Source of the DNA: Paraburkholderia graminis C4D1M
Lineage (GTDB): Bacteria; Pseudomonadota; Gammaproteobacteria; Burkholderiales; Burkholderiaceae
Length of the DNA stretch: 64,000 nt
Assembly: GCF_000172415.1 (NCBI RefSeq)
Contig: NZ_ABLD01000016.1
Location: 1-64,000 of the forward strand
Direction of reading: 5' to 3'
In this document: in pieces, positions 29,936-38,180 of the stretch
Position numbering within the stretch: the stretch's first letter is position 1
Layout of the letters: the number at the start of each line of letters is the position of its first letter
Notes under the pieces: generated by a model
Databases searched by the model: none
What the model was told of the DNA's origin: nothing
Seen by the model: only the letters and a program-made list of their open reading frames with translations
Position numbers and translations under genes: made by a program

Positions 29936-31012
29936 TCACGCGGCCAGCGCAACGCGCGCCACGCGTTCGCGTGTTGCGGGAATCAGTTCGCGGCCATAGT
30001 CGATGGCGTCTTCGAGCGGATCGAAGCCGCGCACGAGGAACGTCGTGACGCCGAGCGCGTAGTACTCGGCGAGCGTGTCGGCGACCTGTTGCGGCGTGCC
30101 GACGAGCGCCGTCGAATTCGAACGTCCGCCGATTTCCTTCGCGATGCCGGTCCACAAGCGCTCGTCGGCGCGATCCGATTCACCGGATGCCGCGAGCAAG
30201 CGCCGCGCGCCTTCGCTTTGCGCGGGGCCGCCCACGCCGAGTCCTTGCAGCGCGCGCAGCCGCTTCGTCTCGGCGAGGATGCGCTCGGCGCGCTCCCATG
30301 CCGCGCTTTCTGTCGCGGCGAGGATCGGCCTGAACGACACGGAAAAGCGCACGGTGCGCCCGTGCTTCGCGGCCTCGGCACGCACGCGCGTCACCTGCTC
30401 GCGCACTTGCGCCTTCGACTCGCCCCATAGCGCGTAGACGTCCGCATGACGTCCAGCGATTTCGAGTGCGGGCGCCGATGCGCCGCCGAAATACACCGGG
30501 ATATGCGGCTGCTGAACCGGCTTCACTTCCGAGAAGCCCTGTTCGAAACGATAGTATTGGCCGTGGTGATCGAACGGCTTCGCTTCGGTCCAGAGACGGC
30601 GCAGGATCTGCAGATACTCGTCCGTGCGCGCGTAGCGTTCGTCGTGCGAGAGGAAGTCGCCGTCGCGGCGTTGCTCCGCGTCGTCGCCGCCCGAGATGAT
30701 GTGCACCGCGAGACGGCCGCGCGAATAATGATCGAGCGTCGCCAGTTGCCGTGCGGCGAGCGTCGGCGCCACGAAGCCCGGACGATGCGCGAGCATGAAG
30801 TGCACGTTGCTCGTCACGCTCGCGGCGTGCGCGACGGTGAGCAACGCATCGGGGCTCGTCGAATGATGCGGCACGAGAATGCGGTCGAAGCCCGCCGCTT
30901 CATGCGCGCGCGCGAACTGTTCGAGGTAGCCGACATCGATAGCCGGCCCTTGCGGCGCGTGCGTTTCCGATACCTTGCGAGTCTGGATCATGCCGATGAA
31001 TTCGATGGACAC
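29936..31012 (-). CDS. SsuD-like FMNH2-dependent alkanesulfonate monooxygenase (LLM class)
   Basis: A 358-residue luciferase-like flavin monooxygenase. SsuD-type features are FMLAHRPGFVAPTLAARQLATLD, AVHIISGGDD and RHADVYALWGE. Such enzymes cleave C-S bonds of sulfonates with FMNH2 and O2, releasing sulfite and an aldehyde; the reductase partner is not in the window. The GTG start is chosen because GAGG lies 7 bases upstream and the conserved SIEFIGMIQ begins there. It heads the minus-strand unit with the aldolase and is divergent from a second LLM protein. The exact substrate is unknown. Confidence 0.88.
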   Translation of the reverse strand: MSIEFIGMIQTRKVSETHAPQGPAIDVGYLEQFARAHEAAGFDRILVPHHSTSPDALLTVAHAASVTSNVHFMLAHRPGFVAPTLAARQLATLDHYSRGRLAVHIISGGDDAEQRRDGDFLSHDERYARTDEYLQILRRLWTEAKPFDHHGQYYRFEQGFSEVKPVQQPHIPVYFGGASAPALEIAGRHADVYALWGESKAQVREQVTRVRAEAAKHGRTVRFSVSFRPILAATESAAWERAERILAETKRLRALQGLGVGGPAQSEGARRLLAASGESDRADERLWTGIAKEIGGRSNSTALVGTPQQVADTLAEYYALGVTTFLVRGFDPLEDAIDYGRELIPATRERVARVALAA

Positions 31013-31328
31013 GCGAGTGCCTCCATGAATGATTGCTGCCCGGCGAGGCCGCGGCGTTGCGGGCCGAATGCAATGGCAGTGCATTGTTCGAGGCGTTCAC
31101 GGTAGCAGGCCGTCATGCGCTTGTTAAATATTGATCGGCCATATCTATATCGAACTTGCATGTAACGGCAGAGGTGCCGGGGAAAGCGCTGCGGCGGTTC
31201 AGTGCCCATGATGCCGCCGACAAACCCTTTCGCAAACGTGGACATCCCGGCGTCGCCAGCAGAAAGCCGGAAGCTTTGCGAGAATGCCCCATCGCGTGAA
31301 AGCGCCAGAAACAGCAAGCCAACAGACA

Positions 31329-32324
31329 ATGATCCCTTTTTCGGTCCTCGACCTTTCGCCGGTCATCGCGGGCGCCACGCCAGCGGATGCCTTCAGGAAC
31401 ACGCTCGATCTCGCACAGCACGCCGAGCGGTGGAACTACCGCCGCTTCTGGCTTGCCGAGCATCACAACATGACCGGCATTGCGAGCGCGGCCACTTCGG
31501 TCGTGATCGGCTATGTGGCGGGCGGCACGAAGACGATCCGCGTCGGTTCGGGCGGCGTAATGCTGCCCAATCACGCGCCGCTCGTGATCGCCGAACAGTT
31601 CGGCACGCTCGAATCGCTTTATCCCGGCCGCATCGACCTGGGACTCGGACGCGCGCCCGGCACCGACCAAAGCACGGCGCGCGCGCTGCGCCGCGATCTG
31701 CAAAACAGCGCCGACTCGTTCCCCGACGACGTCGCCGAATTGCAGCGTTATTTCGCGGACCCCGTCGCCGGCCAGCGCATTCGCGCGGTGCCCGGCGCGG
31801 GCTTGCATGTGCCGCTGTGGCTGCTCGGGTCGTCGCTTTTCAGCGCGCAGCTTGCGGCGGCGCTCGGCTTGCCGTTTGCATTCGCGTCGCACTTCGCGCC
31901 GGATTACATGCTGACGGCGTTGCAGGTTTATCGCGCGCAATTCCGTCCGTCGGAGACGCTCGACAAGCCGTATGCGATGGTCGGCGTGAACCTCTTCGCA
32001 GCCGACACCAATGAAGAAGCGCGGCGGCTGTTTACGTCGCTTCAGCAGCAGTTCATCAATTTGCGGCGTGGCACGCCGGGGCAATTGCAGCCGCCGGTGG
32101 ACCGGGTTGCGGCTTCGGAAATGGAATTGAACTCGGTCGCGCATTCGCTCGCGTGCACGGCGATCGGCGATCGCGATGCGGTGCGCGAGGGCTTGAAGTC
32201 GATCATCGAACAGACCGGCGCCGATGAGTTGATGCTCACCGCGCAGATCTATGATCATGAGGCGCGGTTGCGGTCGTTTGAGATTGGGGCGGAGATTTGG
32301 GAGGAAATGGCTGGGGGGAAGTGA
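31329..32324 (+). CDS. Luciferase-like monooxygenase (MsnO8/YhbW-type LLM)
   Basis: A 331-residue LLM flavin enzyme of the subgroup that starts [11 protein letters not shown] and contains [34 protein letters not shown] and [14 protein letters not shown]. This is a different branch from the SsuD-like neighbour. It is divergently transcribed from that gene across a 316-base gap with an A/T-rich centre (near 31120-31155). Function within the locus is unknown; a second oxidation step in organosulfur use is a reasonable guess. A terminator follows the stop. Confidence 0.88.
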   Translation: MIPFSVLDLSPVIAGATPADAFRNTLDLAQHAERWNYRRFWLAEHHNMTGIASAATSVVIGYVAGGTKTIRVGSGGVMLPNHAPLVIAEQFGTLESLYPGRIDLGLGRAPGTDQSTARALRRDLQNSADSFPDDVAELQRYFADPVAGQRIRAVPGAGLHVPLWLLGSSLFSAQLAAALGLPFAFASHFAPDYMLTALQVYRAQFRPSETLDKPYAMVGVNLFAADTNEEARRLFTSLQQQFINLRRGTPGQLQPPVDRVAASEMELNSVAHSLACTAIGDRDAVREGLKSIIEQTGADELMLTAQIYDHEARLRSFEIGAEIWEEMAGGK

Positions 32325-32344
32325 GGCTTTCGAGGTGTATGAAG

Positions 32345-32373
32345 ACGGCGGTGCGTCGACGCGCCGCCGTTTT
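32345..32373 (+). terminator. Rho-independent terminator after the LLM gene
   Basis: ACGGCGG, a short GCG/CGC extension with one bulge, and CCGCCGT followed by TTTT. It lies 20 bases past the stop and between convergent genes. Confidence 0.75.
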
Positions 32374-32389
32374 GCTTTGGTCGATCCCC

Positions 32390-33160
32390 TCAGCGGCTGC
32401 CCGTTGCAGTGGCCGCCCGCTCGATCACCCGGGCGACTTCTGCCGGATGCGACAGATAGGCGACATGGCTCGACGGAACCTCCACGACCGTGCTCTTCGC
32501 GCGGCCCGCCATCCAGCGTTCGAGATCGGGATTCACAGTTCGGTCCTGAGTCGCCACGACGGCCCAGCTCGGCTTCGTTTTCCAGGCCGGCTGGCTCACC
32601 GGCGCGGTGAACGACTCATGTGCCGGCATGACCTGCGAACTCGCCATGAATGCGGCCTCCGCGGCGGGTACGTCGGCAGCGAAGTCGGCTCTGAAGTGCT
32701 CTGCGTCGAAGTAGAGGTGGCCATCGTCGGTTGCCTTGATGGCTTTTGTCGCGGCCGGCATTTTCGTCGTCAGGTCCTTGAGGCTTTCGCCCGCATCCGG
32801 TTCGAACGCGGCGATGTAGACGAGGCCCGCCACGCGCGCATTGTTGCCCGCCTCGGTAATCACCGCTCCGCCATAACTATGGCCGACGAGGATTGCCGGG
32901 CCGTCCTGCGCATCGACGATACGCGTAGTCGCGGCGACGTCTTCCTTGAACGAGGTCTCCGGCTCCTGAACCACCGAGACGTTATAGCCGTCCCGCGCGA
33001 GGATCTTCGACACGGCTTGCCAGCCCGAGCCGTCGGCGAAATAGCCGTGAACCAGGACGATGTTCTTGACAGGTGCGGCTTCGGCGAATTGCGTGGCGAA
33101 TGCGCCGGCGCCAATGGCCAAGGCTGCGGCAAAACGGCGAATATTGTTGATGGTTTTCAT
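32390..33160 (-). CDS. Secreted alpha/beta hydrolase (salicylate esterase-like)
   Basis: A 256-residue alpha/beta-fold hydrolase with a signal peptide (residues 1-29, ending QFAEAAP). The nucleophile elbow is GHSYGG (Ser95) and the oxyanion segment is VLVHGYFADGSGW. The typical acid and His positions follow (QDRTVNPD; SSHVAYLSHP). This resembles the plant MES / bacterial EstC-like branch. It should hydrolyse a small ester in the periplasm; the substrate is unknown. It follows the aldehyde dehydrogenase gene on the same strand after a hairpin. Confidence 0.85.
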   Translation of the reverse strand: MKTINNIRRFAAALAIGAGAFATQFAEAAPVKNIVLVHGYFADGSGWQAVSKILARDGYNVSVVQEPETSFKEDVAATTRIVDAQDGPAILVGHSYGGAVITEAGNNARVAGLVYIAAFEPDAGESLKDLTTKMPAATKAIKATDDGHLYFDAEHFRADFAADVPAAEAAFMASSQVMPAHESFTAPVSQPAWKTKPSWAVVATQDRTVNPDLERWMAGRAKSTVVEVPSSHVAYLSHPAEVARVIERAATATGSR

Positions 33161-33228
33161 TTTCGACTCCAGAAGTTAACGATGATTGGACAATTGGTTG
33201 CAATGGTTCAGCTTGCAGGCTGCCGCCG

Positions 33229-33252
33229 ATGACCCGTTAGCGTACGGGTCAT
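33229..33252. terminator. 9-bp inverted repeat after the aldehyde dehydrogenase gene
   Basis: ATGACCCGT, a 6-base loop, then ACGGGTCAT. A second small hairpin (GCGCA-AGCC-TGCGC) overlaps its right side. Located between the aldehyde dehydrogenase stop and the hydrolase start; it is either a terminator or an operator for the hydrolase gene. Confidence 0.4.
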
Positions 33253-33325
33253 GCGCAAGCCTGCGCGAATGTTTTGGATGCCTTAACGATACGCGAGGTG
33301 ATCGGGCGAACCGGGGAACGTCGGA

Positions 33326-34729
33326 TCAATCGACGGTCTTGGCCCACACCGCCTGAGCGTTGGTGAACTCGCGCAGACCGAAGTGCGACAGTTCACGGCC
33401 GTATCCGCTCTTCTTGACCCCGCCCACCGGAATGCGCGGATTCGAAGCGGAGAAGCCGTTGATAAAGACGCCGCCCGTTTCCAGCCGGCGCGCGATTCGC
33501 TGTGCACGGGCGACGTCGCTCGTCCACAGGCTGCCGCCGAGACCGTAGTCGCTCGTGTTGGCAAGTTCGATAGCGTGCTCGGCGTCGTCGGCAACGGTGA
33601 TTGCGGCGACCGGGCCAAAGGTTTCTTCGTCGAAAGCAGCCATGCCGGGGGCGACATCCGCGAGCACGGTCGGCTCGTAATAATTCCCGGCGCCTTCCAC
33701 CTTGCTGCCTCCGAGCAGCAGCGTCGCGCCTGCTTCGATGGTGCGTTGCACCTGGCCGTGCAGTTCGTCGCGCAAGTCGGCGCGCGCCATCGGCCCGATG
33801 GTGCTTGCCGGATCGTGCGGATCGCCCGCCACGACCTGACGCGCGGCGGCCACGAACTTGCGCGTGAACTCTTCTGCAACGGGCCTCTCGACAATGAACC
33901 GCTTGGCCGCGAGACAAACCTGGCCGGCGTTTTGAAAGCGAGCCTCGATGGCCGCTTTCACGGCCAGGTCGATGTTCGCATCGGCCAAGACGATGAAGGC
34001 GTCGGCGCCGCCGAGTTCCAGCAGCGTCTTCTTTAGCGCCCGGCCCGCCGTGGATGCGACGGCGGACCCGGCCCGCATGCTGCCGGTCAGCGTGACGGCG
34101 GCAACGCGCGGATCTTCGATCACGTGGGCCACGGTTTCGTTATCGGCATTCAGGTTGGCGAAGAGTCCGACCGGGAAGCCGGCGGCTTCATAAGCGTCCT
34201 GCAACGCGTACGCCGAGCCCATCACATTGGCGGCATGCTTGAGGATGAAGCCGTTGCCCGAGAGCATGATCGGACCCGATGCGCGAATCACCTGCCACAA
34301 CGGGAAGTTCCACGGCATCACGGCGAGGATGGAACCGATCGGCAGATAGGAGACATGCACCTGATCGTCGCCTTCGACAGGCGCCGGTTCGTCGGCGAGG
34401 AAAGCGGGACCATGCTCTGCGATCCAGTCGATCGCGCTGGCGCACTTGGCAATTTCGGCTCGTGCGGCGGCGAGCGTCTTGCCCATCTCCTGAGTAATCA
34501 GCGCGGCCAACGCTTCCGAGCGCTCGCGCAACGTCGCGGCCAGGCGGCGGTAAGTTGCCACGCGCACAGCCATGGGCGTCCCGCGCCACAGCCGGTAGGC
34601 CGCGGCGTTGTCCTCCAGCATGCGCTCGACTTCGTCGGCGGTCTGAAACGGATAGTGCGCGATGAACTCGCCGGTTGCGGGATTGCGCGACGTTGCGCCG
34701 ATGGCGGTGGGAAGGTTCAGGTTCGACAT
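33326..34729 (-). CDS. NAD(P)-dependent (succinate-semi)aldehyde dehydrogenase
   Basis: A 467-residue aldehyde dehydrogenase close to the Sad/GabD-2 (YneI) branch. Catalytic residues are Glu238 (LLELGGADAF) and Cys272 (GQVCLAAKRF); the cofactor segment is MPWNFPLWQVIRA and SGNGFILKHA. It oxidises a small aldehyde to an acid; succinate semialdehyde is the family default. The promoter region carries a 65-bp element that recurs before the DUF4148 gene, and the 3' end of the upstream XRE gene lies inside that element. Probably part of an aldehyde or electrophile response. Confidence 0.9.
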   Translation of the reverse strand: MSNLNLPTAIGATSRNPATGEFIAHYPFQTADEVERMLEDNAAAYRLWRGTPMAVRVATYRRLAATLRERSEALAALITQEMGKTLAAARAEIAKCASAIDWIAEHGPAFLADEPAPVEGDDQVHVSYLPIGSILAVMPWNFPLWQVIRASGPIMLSGNGFILKHAANVMGSAYALQDAYEAAGFPVGLFANLNADNETVAHVIEDPRVAAVTLTGSMRAGSAVASTAGRALKKTLLELGGADAFIVLADANIDLAVKAAIEARFQNAGQVCLAAKRFIVERPVAEEFTRKFVAAARQVVAGDPHDPASTIGPMARADLRDELHGQVQRTIEAGATLLLGGSKVEGAGNYYEPTVLADVAPGMAAFDEETFGPVAAITVADDAEHAIELANTSDYGLGGSLWTSDVARAQRIARRLETGGVFINGFSASNPRIPVGGVKKSGYGRELSHFGLREFTNAQAVWAKTVD

Positions 34730-34769
34730 GTTTGCCTCGATTGAGTGAAGTGACGAGCAGTGGAAAGTC

Positions 34770-34834
34770 GCTGCAGTGGTGTCACTTTATGCAAACCGGG
34801 GCGGGTCAAGAAGGCGTCTTGTGATCCTATGAGT
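34770..34834 (-). promoter_or_regulatory. 65-bp promoter element, copy 1 (before the aldehyde dehydrogenase gene)
   Basis: This segment matches 38562-38626 base for base at about 57 of 65 positions, without gaps. Two blocks are identical: CTGCAGTGGTGTCACTTTA and, 19 bases later, CAAGAAGGCGTCTTGTGATC followed by CTATGAGT. Both copies sit a few tens of bases before a minus-strand start codon and in the same orientation. The core AAGGCGTCTT is a near-palindrome. It looks like a shared promoter plus operator. The XRE gene ends inside it. Confidence 0.65.
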
Positions 34835-35633
34835 CGGACTCACTGGCAGAGTGCCGGGGAATGTAAGTCACGAGCGACAGGTCCGGTCTGCCGGTGGGCG
34901 TCAACGCAACGTAGGTGAATTCGATGTGGCCGCCGGCTGGATGACGAAGCCGTTTGTCGCCTTCATCGAAACCTTTGACCTCGGTGTCCTGCCACCAGTC
35001 GCTGAACTCGGGGCTCAGTGCCGTGAGCTCGTCGATGAGGCTATCGAACGGCGCCTTGTCCGGCGCCTGCGCGCGCGCGGCGCGGAACGCGGAGATCATG
35101 CCGCGTGTCATCTGCTCCCAGTCGAGAATCAGCGTGCGATAAGGCTTGTAGAGAAACAGCAGGCGTAAGGTATTGCGCTCATGCGGCTCCAGCGATCCAT
35201 AGTCGACGAACAGGTCGGCAATGGCATCGTTCCACGCCAGAATGTCGAGCCGCGTGTTGCGGACATAGGCCGGAACGTTGATCGAGCGAACCAGTCGTTC
35301 GAGGCCTTCGGTGACGCCGCTGCCGGTTGCTACCTGCGAAAGCTCGCGCGATGAAAGCGCGAACAGATGCGCCGACTCCACGGTGTCGAGCTTGAGCACG
35401 CGCGAGATTCTGCGCAGCGCATCGGCCGACGGTTGAATGTCGCGGCCCTGTTCGAGCCAGGTGTACCAGCTAACGCTGACGCCCGCGAGTACGGCGACCT
35501 CTTCGCGGCGCAGGCCGGGGGTACGGCGGGGGCCGTCGGGCAGGCCGAATTCGGCAGGTTGCAGGCGGCCGCGGCGGCTTGAAAGAAACGCGCCAAGTTC
35601 GCGTCGCTGCTCGGCAGAGGGTCTTCTGGACAT
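34827..35633 (-). CDS. XRE-family regulator with MmyB-like ligand domain
   Basis: A 268-residue transcription factor. The N-terminal helix-turn-helix (about residues 30-90) contains TPGLRREEVAVLAGVSVSWYTWLEQGRD, the hallmark of this Streptomyces/Burkholderia XRE subfamily. The C-terminal part (PAYVRNTRLDILAWNDAIADLF) is the MmyB-like PAS-type domain reported to bind fatty acids. The start at MSRRPSAEQRRELG is family-typical. It lies directly upstream of, and in the same direction as, the aldehyde dehydrogenase gene, and is a good candidate for the protein acting at the duplicated 65-bp element. Confidence 0.88.
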   Translation of the reverse strand: MSRRPSAEQRRELGAFLSSRRGRLQPAEFGLPDGPRRTPGLRREEVAVLAGVSVSWYTWLEQGRDIQPSADALRRISRVLKLDTVESAHLFALSSRELSQVATGSGVTEGLERLVRSINVPAYVRNTRLDILAWNDAIADLFVDYGSLEPHERNTLRLLFLYKPYRTLILDWEQMTRGMISAFRAARAQAPDKAPFDSLIDELTALSPEFSDWWQDTEVKGFDEGDKRLRHPAGGHIEFTYVALTPTGRPDLSLVTYIPRHSASESDS

Positions 35634-35791
35634 AGTGTCTCGGTTAACGGCGAATGGGCAGGCGGGCGGACGTGCCGGGCATCGTCGCGAGGCAGCATAC
35701 GACCAGCCCACTGACGGCCCGGACATGCGTGGCTCGACCGGGAATGCGAACACTATCACGGCAAAATGTCCAGGTTGTGCCACGACGACTA

Positions 35792-35840
35792 GCGGCGCTT
35801 CATACGAACGCGTCGAAGCCGCTCTCGTATGAAGCGCCGC
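35792..35840. repeat. 16-bp perfect inverted repeat
   Basis: GCGGCGCTTCATACGA and its exact reverse complement TCGTATGAAGCGCCGC flank a 17-base spacer. It sits in the 277-base gap between the XRE gene start and the short dehydrogenase remnant. No T-run follows on either strand. It could be a strong operator, a terminator of the upstream unit, or a scar of a lost element. Confidence 0.7.
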
Positions 35841-35910
35841 ATTTGCGTGATGGCCACGCACAATGTCTTGCGCGTGGCCCTGTCGCTGGAAAGTGTGAGT
35901 CAGCGTTCGC

Positions 35911-36012
35911 TCAGAACTCCTGGCTCGTGGGACGAAGCACGATCTCGTCGATGTCGACGTCGTCGGGCTGCCCGATCGCACAGGCGACGGCCCGCTTCGA
36001 TCCCTTGCTCAT
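35911..36012 (-). pseudogene. Remnant C-terminus of a short-chain dehydrogenase
   Basis: A 33-codon frame whose ATG overlaps the stop of the Old Yellow Enzyme gene (ATGA). Its last part, QPDDVDIDEIVLRPTSQEF, is the typical C-terminal tail of classical SDR oxidoreductases (a -V-NEI--RPT-Q- pattern), preceded by a residual RAVACAI helix. The Rossmann fold and catalytic part are missing. The simplest reading is that a complete SDR gene once followed this gene and an internal deletion kept only the start overlap and the tail. Confidence 0.6.
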
Positions 36013-37166
36013 GCGATCACCTCGTCTGCCTGAACGGATAACGATTCCGCGTAGGCCGGATAGTCCGTGAGTCCTTCGTCCCCGCCGCCATACAACGTTG
36101 CCGGATTCACGGCATTGAGCGGCCAGCCGTTCGCGATGCGCTCAGGCAGATCCGGGTTCGCGATGTACGGGCGGCCGAATGCAATCAGGTCCGCAAGGTT
36201 CGCTTCGATCAGGCGCGCGCCGCGCTCGGCCGTGTAGCGACCCGCGTAGATGATGCGGCCGCTGAACACCCGGCGGACTTCCTCGCGAAACGCCGTCGGC
36301 AGATCGGGTGCGTTATCCCAGTCGGCTTCCGCTATTGACACATAGGCCGCACCGGCAGCTTCCAGCACCTTGATTGCTTCGATATACGTGTGGTGAGGAT
36401 CGTCTTCGACGAGGCCGATGTACACGCGATCCTGATCGGTGCTCGTGAACAGCGGCGTGAAGCGCACGCCCAGCCGTTCAGGCCCGACCACCGCGGCGAC
36501 CGCCCCGACGATCTCGCGCAGAAAGCGCAAGCGGTTGTGCAGCGAGCCGCCGTACTCGTCCTCACGCCTGTTCGAGTGTGCCGAGATGAACTGATTCACG
36601 AGGTAGCCATTGGCCGCGTGAATCTCGACACCGTCGAAGCCCGCACGCAGCGCGTTCTGCGCTGCCTTTGCGTAGAGGCCGACTAACTCGCCGATCTCGG
36701 CGACCCTCAACTCGCGTGGCACCGATGGTCCGACCAGCGCGCCGGTGCCGGGACCGGTCTGGATGAACGCCTTGACCTTCTGTGCCGCGATCGGCGAAGG
36801 CGCAACCGGCGCTGCGCCGTAGGGCTGCAACGCGGTATGCGAGACGCGGCCCACATGCCACAACTGCGCGAAGATCACGCCGCCTTCGGCGTGCACCGCG
36901 TCGGTCACGCGAGCCCAGCCTTCGACCTGTTCGTCGCTGTAGATGCCGGGCGTCCACGCGTAGCCCTGACCGCGCGGTTCGATCTGCGCTCCTTCGCTGA
37001 TCATGAAGCCCGCGCCGGCGCGCTGGCCGTAATAGAGCGCGCTCGATGCGGCCGGTATGTCGCCGGGCTGGGCGGCTCTCTGGCGCGTCAGCGGCGGCAG
37101 CACGATACGGTTGCGCAAGGTGTGCCGCCCGAGCTTGAGCGGCGTGAAGAGTGAAGGATATTCCAT
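36009..37166 (-). CDS. Old Yellow Enzyme family alkene reductase (NemA-like)
   Basis: A 385-residue FMN-dependent enoate reductase that reduces activated C=C bonds (N-ethylmaleimide, cyclohexenone, nitrate esters) with NAD(P)H. Family features are SLFTPLKLGRHTLRNRIVLPPLTR at the N-terminus and the substrate-binding His183/Asn186 pair in EIHAANGYL, followed by NRREDEYGGSL. GGAG lies 11 bases before the ATG. It sits among aldehyde dehydrogenase and DJ-1 type genes, consistent with electrophile detoxification. Its stop overlaps the start of a truncated dehydrogenase. Confidence 0.92.
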   Translation of the reverse strand: MEYPSLFTPLKLGRHTLRNRIVLPPLTRQRAAQPGDIPAASSALYYGQRAGAGFMISEGAQIEPRGQGYAWTPGIYSDEQVEGWARVTDAVHAEGGVIFAQLWHVGRVSHTALQPYGAAPVAPSPIAAQKVKAFIQTGPGTGALVGPSVPRELRVAEIGELVGLYAKAAQNALRAGFDGVEIHAANGYLVNQFISAHSNRREDEYGGSLHNRLRFLREIVGAVAAVVGPERLGVRFTPLFTSTDQDRVYIGLVEDDPHHTYIEAIKVLEAAGAAYVSIAEADWDNAPDLPTAFREEVRRVFSGRIIYAGRYTAERGARLIEANLADLIAFGRPYIANPDLPERIANGWPLNAVNPATLYGGGDEGLTDYPAYAESLSVQADEVIA

Positions 37167-37328
37167 GTTCTTTTCGCTCCCGAATGGACCCAGGTCGCGC
37201 ATTGCGACGGGCTCGATCGAGCCGGCTGCGCGCGATCATCGCGACCTTGCGCGATCAGCTAGCTGGCTCTTTGGTGGAAACGCCGCGCGCGTGCCCGAGG
37301 GCAATGCGCGTCGGCGGATAGGCGGCTG

Positions 37329-38018
37329 TTATTGCGCGGCGAGCGCCGGGTGCTGCATCAAGGTTGCGGCAGCGGAAGACGACGAAGCCGGGTTTTGTCC
37401 GGTGATGAGCAGGCCGTCGGTGACCACGTACGGCGCCCAGTCCTCGATCTTCGAGTAGATGCCGCCCTTGGCCTTCAGTTCGTCTTCGACGAGGAACGGC
37501 ACGATTTCGGTCAGGCCGACCGCGGCTTCTTCCGAATTCGTGAAGCCCGTCACCTTCTTGCCTTCGACCAGCGGCTTGCCGTCCGGCGTGGTGACGTGGC
37601 GCAGCACGCCCGGTGCATGACACACGAGTGCAACGGGTTTGCCGGCGGCGATGAACGACTGGATCAGCGCGATAGAATGCGAGTCTTCGGCCAGGTCCCA
37701 CAACGGGCCGTGGCCGCCGGGATAGAACACCGTGTCGAAGTCCGCCTGCGAGACGCTGTCGAGGCGCACGGTTGCCGCGAGTTGCGCTTTGGCCGCCGCG
37801 TCGTTTTCAAAGCGGTGTGTCTCGTCGGTCTGATTGGCCGGCTCGTTGCTTTTCGGATCGAGCGGCGGCTGGCCGCCCTGCGGCGAGGCCAGCACGATCT
37901 CGGCGCCCGCGTCCTTGAACGTGTAGTAAGGCGCCGCGAGTTCTTCCAGCCAGAAGCCGGTCTTGCGGCCGGTGTTGCCCAATTGATCGTGCGAGGTCAA
38001 AACCATCAGTACTTTCAT
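37329..38018 (-). CDS. DJ-1/PfpI family protein (HchA-like, type 1 glutamine amidotransferase fold)
   Basis: A 229-residue DJ-1/PfpI-fold protein. The nucleophile elbow is ALVCHAPGVL (Cys133, His134) with the acidic partner in WLEELAAPYY (Glu25/26); YPGGHGPLWDL is also typical. These match the HSP31/HchA-like glyoxalase III and chaperone branch that handles methylglyoxal-type carbonyls. GGAGAACGAC gives a good ribosome site. It is probably transcribed ahead of the Old Yellow Enzyme gene, 162 bases away. A perfect 13-bp tandem repeat lies 24 bases upstream of the start. Confidence 0.9.
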   Translation of the reverse strand: MKVLMVLTSHDQLGNTGRKTGFWLEELAAPYYTFKDAGAEIVLASPQGGQPPLDPKSNEPANQTDETHRFENDAAAKAQLAATVRLDSVSQADFDTVFYPGGHGPLWDLAEDSHSIALIQSFIAAGKPVALVCHAPGVLRHVTTPDGKPLVEGKKVTGFTNSEEAAVGLTEIVPFLVEDELKAKGGIYSKIEDWAPYVVTDGLLITGQNPASSSSAAATLMQHPALAAQ

Positions 38019-38041
38019 GTCGTTCTCCAATGCGTGATAGG

Positions 38042-38067
38042 TGAGTTGCGAATTTGAGTTGCGAATT
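38042..38067. repeat. Perfect 13-bp tandem direct repeat before the DJ-1/PfpI gene
   Basis: TGAGTTGCGAATT occurs twice in immediate succession, 24 bases upstream of the start codon. The position suits a regulator binding site, but a simple duplication is equally possible. Confidence 0.6.
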
Positions 38068-38180
38068 GCCGGCAACGCTGTCATGACGACACGGCTATGT
38101 AGTCAGTGCTTCGCCTCTGCAATCGGTTAGGGCGCAGCAAGGTCCGTTCATTTCGTCGTGACATCGTTCGCAGCGTTGAA

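Noticed and set aside
35829-36041. Plus-strand 70-codon frame starting in the inverted repeat
   Set aside because: It runs antisense to the SDR remnant and the Old Yellow Enzyme end, turns Arg-rich, and its ATG is part of the inverted repeat.
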